From: Plantactinospora mayteni
GTDB lineage: Bacteria; Actinomycetota; Actinomycetes; Mycobacteriales; Micromonosporaceae
Assembly (NCBI RefSeq): GCF_016862935.1
Contig: NZ_BONX01000072.1
Coordinates: forward strand, 1 to 53,032
Direction: 5' to 3'
DNA length: 53,032 nt
Of the stretch, positions 33,254 to 41,500 are shown one piece after another. The notes beneath the pieces were generated by a model. It saw only the letters and a program-made list of their open reading frames with translations. It had not been told where the DNA came from and searched no databases. Position 1 is the stretch's first letter. Every line of letters starts with the position of its first letter. Made by a program: the position numbers and the translations under genes.

Positions 33254-34108
33254 ATGCGCGTTGCGCTCGTGACTTTTGGCGCCGATGAGTTTTCCGCCCT
33301 GCATTACACGTGCGTTGCGGCGGGCCATGAACCTGTTGCCTATGTGTATTGTCGCTCGATGAAGCCGAAGAGTCGGACGGACGCTCACGCGGCTGCGGTT
33401 GCTGGTCGTCTACTTGAGGCGTTGCCGCCGGGCATGGATCTGCTGCTGCCCGGTACTGCGGAGGGGCTGGCCGAAGCCCTTGCTGGTTACCGTTTGGATC
33501 TCTTGGTGGTCTACGGCTTCAACTGGAAGCTGCCGGCGTCCGTACTGGGCACTCCTCAGTTTGGTGTGGTCAACGTGCACTCGTCGCTGTTGCCCAGGTA
33601 TCGAGGTCCGGCGCCGGTGCTGTGGGCGATCCGCAACGGTGACGCGGAGATCGGGTTGACGGTCCACCGGATGGATGAGCACTTCGACACCGGTGCGATC
33701 CTCGCCCAGCGGGGTGGGGTCCCGCTCGACGAGGATGTCACCCCGCAAGGGTTGTGGAAGCGGATCCGCCCCGTCCTCGGTGACGTGCTGATGGCCGCCC
33801 TCGACAAGGTGGCGAGGGGTGCGCCGGGAGTGCCGCAAGGCGAGGCGGGCGCCTCGTATGCGGGGTTCATGGAGCCGGAGTTTTCCGTGGTGGACTGGTC
33901 GCGGACCTCGGCTGAGGTGCACAACCAGGTGCGGATGTTCCGGTTCATGGGTCCTGGCCACGCTCCCGTCGCGCGGGTCGGTGACCGCTGGCTGAAGGTG
34001 TTGCGGACACGTATGCAGCCGGCAGAGGGGATCCGGGTGGAGTGTGCTGATGGCCCGATCTGGATTGTTGAATCGGCGCTGGCGCAGCCGCCTGCTACCC
34101 GTTCGTGA
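33254..34108 (+). CDS. Formyltransferase-fold enzyme (Fmt-like)
   Basis: This 284-residue protein has the formyltransferase catalytic triad: Asn 107 and His 109 in VVNVHSSLLPRYRGPAPVLW, and Asp 145 in HFDTGAIL. It uses 10-formyl-THF in known relatives. It is somewhat shorter than housekeeping methionyl-tRNA formyltransferase (about 310), and its C-terminal domain is small. It is therefore more likely a specialised paralogue acting on an amino-sugar, a nucleotide or an amino-acyl substrate than the cell's Fmt. The ATG at 33254 starts at the fold (MRVALVTFG); upstream GTG/ATG codons lack support. Its 3' end overlaps the convergent STAND gene by 14 bases. A connection to defence is not shown. 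Confidence 0.75.
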   Translation: MRVALVTFGADEFSALHYTCVAAGHEPVAYVYCRSMKPKSRTDAHAAAVAGRLLEALPPGMDLLLPGTAEGLAEALAGYRLDLLVVYGFNWKLPASVLGTPQFGVVNVHSSLLPRYRGPAPVLWAIRNGDAEIGLTVHRMDEHFDTGAILAQRGGVPLDEDVTPQGLWKRIRPVLGDVLMAALDKVARGAPGVPQGEAGASYAGFMEPEFSVVDWSRTSAEVHNQVRMFRFMGPGHAPVARVGDRWLKVLRTRMQPAEGIRVECADGPIWIVESALAQPPATRS

Positions 34109-36512
34109 GTGCCTCGGTGATCCGCTGGCGTAGCGTGTTGGCCTCGGGGTCGTCGAAGTCGGCGAGCAATGGCAGCGCCTGCTCCCAGTACGACCTGGCC
34201 TGCGCCGGGTAGTCCTGCTGGTCGAGGGCGCTCGCGAGGTGGTGCAGGCTCTGCGCCAGGCCCCATCGGTCGTTGAGTTCGCGGTGGGTGTCGGCAGCTG
34301 CGCGGTAGAAGTCCGTGGCTTCAGCGACGCGGCCCAGCTGCTCATATGCCTGGCCGGCGCCCTCGATCGCGAAGGCTTCGCGGCTGCGGTCGCCGAGCTG
34401 TCGCTGGATCGAGGCTGCCCGCTGGTAGGAGATCAGCGCGTCGGCGGGTTGCCCGGCGGCGCGCTGGGCTTTACCCAGTTCGACCAGCCAGTGCGCCTGC
34501 CATACCTGGTTCTCGTCATCGTCGGCGATGGTGAGGGCCTGATCGATGGCGGCACGTGCGCGGGTGAGGTCGCCGAGCCTCCGCTGTGCCCAGCTGAGCA
34601 GGAACAACGCGTTGCCCTCGCCAAAGCGGTCACCGAGTTCGCGGAACACCGCCAGCGCCGCGTTAAGGATCTCAGCCGCGGCCTGGGGCTGTTGTAGCTC
34701 GCAGAGCGTTTCGGCGAGGTTGCTCTGCATGAGTGCTTCCCAGCGGCGTTCGCCGAGGTCATGGAAGATTGCCCGGCTCTGGCCGAAGGACGCCCGGGCG
34801 TCGGCGAGCCGGCGGCGGCGCAGGCCGATCAGGCCCAGCGCGTTGATGGATTTGGCTTCCCCGAACCGGTCGCCGAGGCTCCGGCGGATGGCCAACGCGG
34901 CGCGGTGACTGGTCTCCGCCTCGTCGAGCCGGCGGGACTGGAAGCATGCCTTGCCGGCGCTTTCCAGCGCTTCGGCCTGCCCGGCGCGGTTACCGGTGCG
35001 GGCTGCGGAGTCGACGCCGATGCGGCTGGTAGCCAGCCAGTCGTCGAAGGCGTTCTGGTGGATGTAGATGGCGCGCAGCACGGCGGCGAGTTGCCAGGCG
35101 AACGTGTGCAGGTCCGCCTCGGCGGCGGCCCGGGTCGCGCCGACGAGGTTGGTGGCCTCAGTCTGGTACCACCGCAGGGCGCTCTCGTAGCTGTCGAAGG
35201 TGAGGGGGCGTACGTCTGTCGGGACCGGTTCGGTCAGACGGTAGCGGTCGAAGGGGGCGATGCGGGACTGGGCGGCGTCAGCGGTGTGCAGGTACCAGCC
35301 AAGGACTCGATGCAGCGCCTCGGCCTGGGCGTCCGGGGGTTCGAGGAGGCGGATCTGATCGAGTGCGTAAGCGCGCAGCAGGTCGTGGAACTGGTAGCGG
35401 CCTGGTGCGGGTTGTTCGAGCAGGTGTGCGCCGACCAGGACGTCCAGTTGCTGGCGCACCCGTTTGGTGTCGGTGTCGGCGAGTGCCGCCGCTGCGGGGA
35501 GGCCGAAGTCGTTGCCAGGGTGCAGGCCGAGGAGGCGAAACAGCCGCGCGGCGGGTTCTGGCAGGGCCCGGTAGGACCAGGCGAACACGGTGCGGACGGC
35601 GTCGCTGTCGTCGTCCTCGGCGGTCAACGCGTCCCAGAGTCCTGACTCGTCGCGCAGGTCGGCGATGAGTTCGTCGAGGCGCATCATGGGCCGGCTGGCG
35701 GCGCGTTCGGCGGCGATCCGCAACGCCAGCGGCAGCCGGGCGCAAAGCCGGGCCAACTCCACCAGTTCGTGGCGTTGGTCGTGGACTCTGTACCGGGTGG
35801 TCACGTTCCCCAGTAAAGCAACGGCGTCGTCCTCTTGCAGGATTTCCACGCCGACCCGAAGGGCGCCGTGACGGGCGATGAGGCCGGAGAGTCGGCTGCG
35901 GCTGGTAACCACGGCCAGGGAACTGGCGGTTCCTGGTAGGAGTGGCCGGACCTGGCCGGCGGTCGCGGCGTTGTCAAGGATCACCAGCATCCGGCGATCG
36001 GCCAGCAGCGAGCGGTACAGCGACGCGCGGTCGTCCAGGTGGGCCGGAATGGCCGTCGCCGGGACGCCGAGGTCGCGCAGGAACCGGTCCAGGACCTGCT
36101 CGGGTGTGGCGGGCATGCCCGGGTCGTAGCCGCGCAGGTTCACGTACAACTGGCCATCCGGGAACTGGTGGCGGACGCCGTGTGCCCAGTGCAGTGCCAG
36201 GGAGGTCTTGCCAACCCCGGCCGTGCCGGTGATGACCGTGACGGCGGCGGCCAGCGGTTCCTCGGGGTCGCCGGTCAGGGCGCTGGTGAGGTCCGCCAAC
36301 TCGGTGTGCCGGTTGACGAATCCCCGGACGTCGCCGGGAAGCTGCGACGGCGTTACCGCGAATGTGACGTCGGTCCTGGGTTCTGACCGGTGGAAGTGCA
36401 CGCCGCCGTGCACATCGCGGGCCTGGACGACATCGCCCGTGGTGCCGGATGCCGCCATGCGATTGCCGTGCCACACCGTGTCGTCCCGGTCGGCGGGCTC
36501 ATCGGTGGGCAT
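34095..36512 (-). CDS. NLR-like NB-ARC/TPR receptor with N-terminal amyloid-type motif
   Basis: This 805-residue protein starts at ATG 36512 with GGAAAAG upstream. Residues 25-40 contain TGDVVQARDVHGGVHFH, a motif of the BASS/RHIM-like class described for bacterial NLRs. The NB-ARC ATPase follows: Walker A GTAGVGKT (96-103), Walker B RMLVILDN (174-181) and the RLPLALR motif. About 350 residues of TPR hairpins follow (for example AKSINALGLIGLRRRRLADA). The layout is motif-NB-ARC-TPR, that is a receptor without its own effector domain. The same ten-residue motif core occurs at the C-terminus of the small helical protein at 37812, the likely executioner. DUF6879-type genes lie 30 bases upstream on the same strand. 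The TPR ligand is unknown. Confidence 0.8.
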   Translation of the reverse strand: MPTDEPADRDDTVWHGNRMAASGTTGDVVQARDVHGGVHFHRSEPRTDVTFAVTPSQLPGDVRGFVNRHTELADLTSALTGDPEEPLAAAVTVITGTAGVGKTSLALHWAHGVRHQFPDGQLYVNLRGYDPGMPATPEQVLDRFLRDLGVPATAIPAHLDDRASLYRSLLADRRMLVILDNAATAGQVRPLLPGTASSLAVVTSRSRLSGLIARHGALRVGVEILQEDDAVALLGNVTTRYRVHDQRHELVELARLCARLPLALRIAAERAASRPMMRLDELIADLRDESGLWDALTAEDDDSDAVRTVFAWSYRALPEPAARLFRLLGLHPGNDFGLPAAAALADTDTKRVRQQLDVLVGAHLLEQPAPGRYQFHDLLRAYALDQIRLLEPPDAQAEALHRVLGWYLHTADAAQSRIAPFDRYRLTEPVPTDVRPLTFDSYESALRWYQTEATNLVGATRAAAEADLHTFAWQLAAVLRAIYIHQNAFDDWLATSRIGVDSAARTGNRAGQAEALESAGKACFQSRRLDEAETSHRAALAIRRSLGDRFGEAKSINALGLIGLRRRRLADARASFGQSRAIFHDLGERRWEALMQSNLAETLCELQQPQAAAEILNAALAVFRELGDRFGEGNALFLLSWAQRRLGDLTRARAAIDQALTIADDDENQVWQAHWLVELGKAQRAAGQPADALISYQRAASIQRQLGDRSREAFAIEGAGQAYEQLGRVAEATDFYRAAADTHRELNDRWGLAQSLHHLASALDQQDYPAQARSYWEQALPLLADFDDPEANTLRQRITEALTNG

Positions 36513-36542
36513 CGCCGCTTTTCCGATCAGCTGGAACGACGA

Positions 36543-37154
36543 CTACGGCTGGCGTGGCGGTGGGAGTACCGCGACGTGCTCGGCGAAGAACGGCTCCAAC
36601 GGCTGGCCGATCTCGTACAGGTTCTGGATGAACCGTTGGCAGCGCGCCACGAGGTCACGGTCGACGAACCGGCGAGCGGACTCCAGCACCCCGTCGTCGT
36701 CATAGACGGCCTGGTACATGACTGTCGTGCCGAGGGTGTAGATCTCCGGTAGCGGGGCGTCGTGCTCAAAGTCCGCGACCTGCTCCCCGTCGACGATCCG
36801 CACGCTCCCGCCGTACTGGTCTCGCATCCGCAAGATCTGCAATTCCCACTGAAGGTAGGGGATGATGGGCTGCTCCACGACGCGGACCCGTCGGGTGACG
36901 AATCCGCGTTCCTCGACTTTTCGGTAATAGTCGATCATGGCGGGTCGGCCGGCTTCGATGATGCGCAACGACTCTTGCCAATCGCCTTTCGCGAAGGCTT
37001 GCCAGCTCTCGAGGTCCGGTTCTTTGAAAAACTGCTGCCGTTCCAGTTTCCAGAAGCCTGGCTCAGTAGTCGCCCAGAATTTCTCTTCGAAGTCGGCGTA
37101 GTAGGCTTTCAATTCCATCCGCTCGCCCACTGCGCCGTCAAGAAGATCACGCAT
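36543..37154 (-). CDS. DUF6879-like protein
   Basis: This 203-residue soluble protein has WQAFAKGDWQESLRIIEAG, an aromatic-rich middle (PYLQWELQILRMRDQYGGSV) and GTTVMYQAVYDDDG, the pattern of actinobacterial DUF6879 proteins. Their biochemical role is unknown; they often sit beside WhiJ-like or XRE regulators and a short partner. Here the short partner overlaps its start by eight bases, and the NB-ARC receptor gene starts 30 bases downstream, so the three genes are likely one transcript. It has no catalytic signature that I can defend. Confidence 0.65.
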   Translation of the reverse strand: MRDLLDGAVGERMELKAYYADFEEKFWATTEPGFWKLERQQFFKEPDLESWQAFAKGDWQESLRIIEAGRPAMIDYYRKVEERGFVTRRVRVVEQPIIPYLQWELQILRMRDQYGGSVRIVDGEQVADFEHDAPLPEIYTLGTTVMYQAVYDDDGVLESARRFVDRDLVARCQRFIQNLYEIGQPLEPFFAEHVAVLPPPRQP

Positions 37155-37416
37155 CTGGAATGTCCGCCTTGGCTGCGAGGATCGTCCCTCGGGGGATCAC
37201 GACGAGACGCTCGCCGGGGTCGATGCTGACGCCGTCTGGCAGCCTGGCCTCGTACGACGCGGTCAGGTCTGCCCCGATGACTGCGACATCGCCGTTGTCG
37301 AGTTCCCAGATATCTGGGCAGCTGCCGTCTCCGGAGGTTTGCCCAAGCTCGTGGGACGACCTCCCCAGCCGTCGCAAGAATGACGCCGAGGAGTCGGGCT
37401 CCCACTTTTGAGTCAT
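37147..37416 (-). CDS. Short partner of the DUF6879 protein
   Basis: This is an 89-residue acidic protein. The ATG at 37416 has GAGGGA upstream and begins MTQKWEPDSSASFLRRLGRS. It is followed by a small beta domain (CPDIWELDNGDVAVIGADL, LVVIPRGTILAAK). Proteins of this type are found immediately upstream of DUF6879 genes in actinomycetes; the function is unknown. It is the first gene of the minus-strand unit leading to the NB-ARC receptor. A TAGGAT box about 50 bases upstream on the minus strand could be its -10. Confidence 0.6.
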   Translation of the reverse strand: MTQKWEPDSSASFLRRLGRSSHELGQTSGDGSCPDIWELDNGDVAVIGADLTASYEARLPDGVSIDPGERLVVIPRGTILAAKADIPDA

Positions 37417-37811
37417 GCTTTCCCTCACCATTCGAGAGGCAATGTCACTCTGAGTAATCCTAACATGACCGATGATTGGGGGTCAAACACATTGGCGGCG
37501 ACGTGGTCGTGACAGGTTTTCCATTGCCAGCCAAACCGATCCGCACACCCAGAGTATCTACCGCAGGCCCATTGACCACCCTGGGCTGCCACGATGGCAA
37601 TGGGGCTCCGGCCTCGACGGTTACTCCGCGTGCAAGGCCAACTGGCCGGCGGCCGGAGCCTGGGCACGGGAAGCCGAGCAGCGCGGCTCCGAGGTCGGGA
37701 TGTTGACCGGAGCACCCCATCGCGATGGGTGGACATCTATGCTCACGTATGTCGTTGGGCCTCGCAGGGCAGGCGCGTCGACTCGACTGGCGTGAGGGAA
37801 AACGGGAAGCC
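37417..37811. other. Divergent intergenic region of the receptor/effector pair
   Basis: These 395 bases lie between the divergent short-partner gene and the small helical effector-like gene. No convincing gene was seen. It should contain promoters for both directions, so receptor and effector could be co-regulated from here. Confidence 0.5.
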
Positions 37812-38234
37812 ATGGTCGCGGACGAGGATATTTTGACCGCAGTTGCGCTCACCTTGGCGGCCAAGGCCGTCGAAGGGCTGACCGAGGGCGGCAAGGCGGC
37901 GTTCGCCGCGCTCGCACGGCTGGTCAAGCGCCGATTCCAGGGACACGGATCGTCGCAGGCGGCGCTCGCCGAAGCCGAGGCTGACCCGGCGGACGACACC
38001 CGCATCCAGTCCCTTCGGGAAGAACTCGCACAGGCAACGGCCGAAGACCCGACGTTCGGTCATGAGCTCCAACGTCTCTGGCGAGACCTCGTCCCTCACC
38101 TGGTAGCTGGCACCGACGGTATCGTCAACCACTTCTCCGGCTCGGTCGGAGGCAATGTAGTGCAGGCTCGCGACGTACATGGCGGCATCTCGTTCGGCGA
38201 TGCCAGCCCACGCAACCCCGAGGCGAGGCACTGA
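37812..38234 (+). CDS. Small Bell-like effector with C-terminal amyloid-type motif
   Basis: This 140-residue protein starts at ATG 37812 with GGGAAG close upstream. Residues 1-100 are predicted all-helical, beginning with the amphipathic Ala-rich helix DILTAVALTLAAKAVEGL and a basic helix (ALARLVKRRF). This fits the Bell domains of bacterial amyloid-signalling effectors, thought to damage membranes like HeLo/4HB domains. Residues 113-128 read GGNVVQARDVHGGISF, matching the N-terminal motif of the NB-ARC receptor at 34095-36512. The ten shared core residues are identical although six of the ten codons differ, all at synonymous positions, so the protein motif is selected. Family naming is by pattern, not search. 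Confidence 0.7.
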   Translation: MVADEDILTAVALTLAAKAVEGLTEGGKAAFAALARLVKRRFQGHGSSQAALAEAEADPADDTRIQSLREELAQATAEDPTFGHELQRLWRDLVPHLVAGTDGIVNHFSGSVGGNVVQARDVHGGISFGDASPRNPEARH

Positions 38235-38592
38235 CCGTCACCGGCTGGTAGGACACGAGCAGGTCAACGACACCCGGGAGGGGCGTCCCGGAGCTCACTA
38301 CGTAGCCTCGGTCGGGTCGCCCGCCGACATCACCGGCGCCGTGTTGGCTTGATCGACGTATGGGATTCGGGTCCTCTTGAGCGGGCCGCTCTGAGTGAGT
38401 AGCGCGCCGTTTGTGACGTTATGTAATGATCGCATTTTTACTGAACTGAGGTTGCTACTGCTAGGTTGCAGCCGTTCCGGCCGAGACCTGGGCGGCACAC
38501 TCCTTGCTCATCACTCGCTACCCTTTGCCACTGGGTTGTGCGCCGTTTGATCCAATGGGCCTCTCGGCATCGGTGCGGATGGAAGGTGAGCG
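38235..38592. other. Upstream region of the helicase-methylase operon
   Basis: These 358 bases are gene-free. A markedly AT-rich patch at about 38408-38460 (TTGTGACGTTATGTAATGAT and after), in otherwise GC-rich DNA, is the best place for the operon promoter and operator, but no clean -35/-10 pair is claimed. Confidence 0.5.
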
Positions 38593-41500
38593 TTGGACGC
38601 GTTCGAGGTGCATCGGCGGCTGATCGACGACTATCGCACCTTCACCGAGGGTTTCGTGGATGTCCACGACGAGCGGATCCGCGCCCGGGTTGAGGCGGAG
38701 AGCGCTCGGGGCGCGCAGTGGCCAGCGCCGTGGTCGTCGTTGAACCCGTCGTTCGAGCCTGGTGGCCGGGTCGATGACCTGGTTCGTGAGGGCTTGCTAC
38801 AACAGGAGTGCGCGCGGATCTTCCGGGTGAAGAAGGCTCCGGATGATGCCGGCACGACGCCGATCACCCTGCACCGGCACCAGAGCGAGGCGGTGCGGGT
38901 TGCCCGTACCGGAGCGTCGTACGTGCTGACCACGGGAACGGGCTCCGGTAAGTCGCTGGCCTACATGGTGCCGATCGTGGACCGGGTGCTGCGGGAGGGG
39001 CCCGGACAGGGCGTCCGGGCGATCGTCGTGTACCCGATGAACGCGTTGGCGAACAGCCAGCAGGAGGAGATGCGTAAGTTCCTGGAGTTCGGCTACAACG
39101 GTCAACCTCCGGTGACGTTCGCCCGGTACACGGGTCAGGAGAGCGAGGAGGAGCGGCGGGCGATCCTGAAGCATCCGCCGGACATCCTGCTGACGAACTA
39201 CGTGATGCTGGAGCTGGTGCTGACCCGCCCGGATGAGCGGCGTCCGTTGGTGGAGGCGGCGCACGGGCTGCGGTTCCTGGTGCTGGACGAACTGCACACC
39301 TACCGGGGCAGGCAGGGCGCGGATGTGGCGATGCTGGTGCGCCGGGTCCGGGACGCGTGCGGCGCCGGGGAGACGTTGCAGTGCGTCGGGACGTCGGCGA
39401 CGATGGCCAACGCGGGCACCGTGGCCCAGCAGCAGGTCGAGGTCGCCGATGTCGCATCGCGGATCTTCGGCGTGGACGTGACGCCGGAGCACGTCATCAC
39501 CGAGACCCTGGTGCGCGCGACGACTGCTCGGAACGTCGAGCCGGCACGGTTGGCGGCGGTTGTCGCCGCGCGCGGTGACGCCGAAGCGGACGACCCGGCG
39601 CTGCGTGCGGGCTACGCGCAGCTCAGCGCGGATCCGCTGGCGTCGTGGATCGAGGACACGTTCGGGGTTGTGGCGGAGCCTGATAGTGGCCGGCTGGTAC
39701 GGCAGCAGCCGACGAAGGTCAATGACGCGGCGGTGACACTGGCCGCAGTGACGGGGCGCTCGGCGGACGAATGCGCGACGGCTATCCGGGCGACTCTGTT
39801 GGCGGGTTCCCGTGCCCGTGACGAGGAGACCGGGCGGCCGTTGTTCGCGTTTCGGCTGCATCAGTTCTTGTCCAAGGGCGGCACGGTCTACAGCACCTTG
39901 GAGCCCGTGGCGTCTCGGGCAATCGAGACGACGTTCCAGGTGGTGCTGCCTGGTCAGCCGGAGCGGCGGCTGTACCCGTTGGCGTTCTGCCGGGAGTGCG
40001 GCCAGGAGTATCTGATCGCCCGTCGGGAAAATCATGTGCAGACGGCGGTCTTCCGGGCGCGTCACGGGCTGCGGATCACCGACAGCGATGACGGTTACCT
40101 GTTCGTCTCGGCGGACCGGGAGTGGCCGGCTGATCCGGTTGCCGAGGGCCGCCTGCCCGGCTCGTGGTTGTCGGCCGATGGCGCGGGTTCCCAGGTGGTG
40201 CCGGCGAGACGCCGCGATGTCCCGATCCGCTATCGCGCGGAGCCGGACGGCACCGCCACCATGGTAGGCACGGCGGGTGAGCCGGTCGAGGGTGGCGTGG
40301 TCGCGGCGTGGATGCCGGGGACGTTCCGGTTCTGCCTGCGATGTGGTGTGTCCTATGAGCAGGTCCGCAGCAACGAGTTCAGCAAGCTGGTCACCCTTGA
40401 TCGGGAGGGCCGAAGCAGCGCCATGACCGTGGTGGCGTCCAGCATTGTGCGGGCGTTGCGGAGCCAGCCGGAGGTGGCGCTGGGCGCGGATGCCCGCAAG
40501 CTGCTGACGTTCGTCGACAACCGGCAGGATGCCAGCTTGCAGGCGGGGCACTTCAACGACTTCGCGTTGGTGGTGCAGCTGCGGGCAGCGCTGTACCGGG
40601 CCACCGTGGACGCGCAGGCGGACGGCGACGACGGGTTGGATCCCCTCGACATCGGCCAGGCGGTAAGCCGCCGGCTCGGTCTGCAGCCCCGCGACTTCGC
40701 GCAGGCGCCGAAGGCACTGGACCTGCGAGCGGCGGAGCGTGCGCTGCGCGGTGTGGTCGAGTTCCGGGTGCTACGGGACCTGCAACGCGGCTGGCGAGTC
40801 ACGCTGCCCAACCTCGAACAGTCCGGGCTGATGGTGGTCGACTACCCACTTCTGGTGACGCTGTCCCAGCGCGATGAGGAGTGGAACGGTACCCACAAGC
40901 TGCTGGTCGATGCTGAGCCGGGCCAGCGGTATGAGATCACTCGCGTGCTGCTGGACGAGATGCGGCGCGTCCTGGCGGTCGACGCGGAGGCGTTGACCCC
41001 GGAGTTCGTGGACCGGCTGCGCAGGCTGAGCCGGGAGCACCTGACCGGGCTGTGGACTGTTCCGGAGACCGAGCCGGATCCGGTGATCGGGTTGGCCATC
41101 GCGGGTCGTGGTGGCCAGTACCGGCCTCGGCACGCGCTCTATCTGTCCGGGCTGGGCAGCTACGGGCGGTGGCTGCGGCACCGGGACCGGTTTGGGCGGC
41201 CGTTGTCGCCGGCCGAGGCGGACGACGTCATCGGCGCCCTGGTGAAACTGCTGGAAACCCACGGTGTACTGGCGAAGGTGGTGGAGAAAGGCGAAACGGG
41301 CTACCGGGTGAAGTCGTCGGCGATGTCGCTACGGGCTGGCGACGGTACGGCGGGCGCACCGGATCCGGTACGTCGCCGGTTCGAAGCCGATCAGCGTCCA
41401 CGGGTGGTGCCGTTCTTCCGCGACCTGTACTTGGACGTCGGGTCGCAGCTGGCGGGGCTACGGGCCGCCGAGCACACCGCACAGGTGCGCGCGGAGGAGC

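Noticed and set aside
34761-35645. 294-codon + strand frame in the NB-ARC receptor gene
   Set aside because: It is a Gly/Val/Ala-rich shadow of the TPR codons with no protein motif.
37472-37795. 107-codon + strand frame in the divergent intergenic region
   Set aside because: It has mixed low-complexity composition and no ribosome binding site, and it lies in the expected promoter region.
38797-40551. 584-codon minus-strand frame inside the giant helicase gene
   Set aside because: It is His/Arg/Gln-rich antisense sequence, and the + strand has complete helicase motifs across it.
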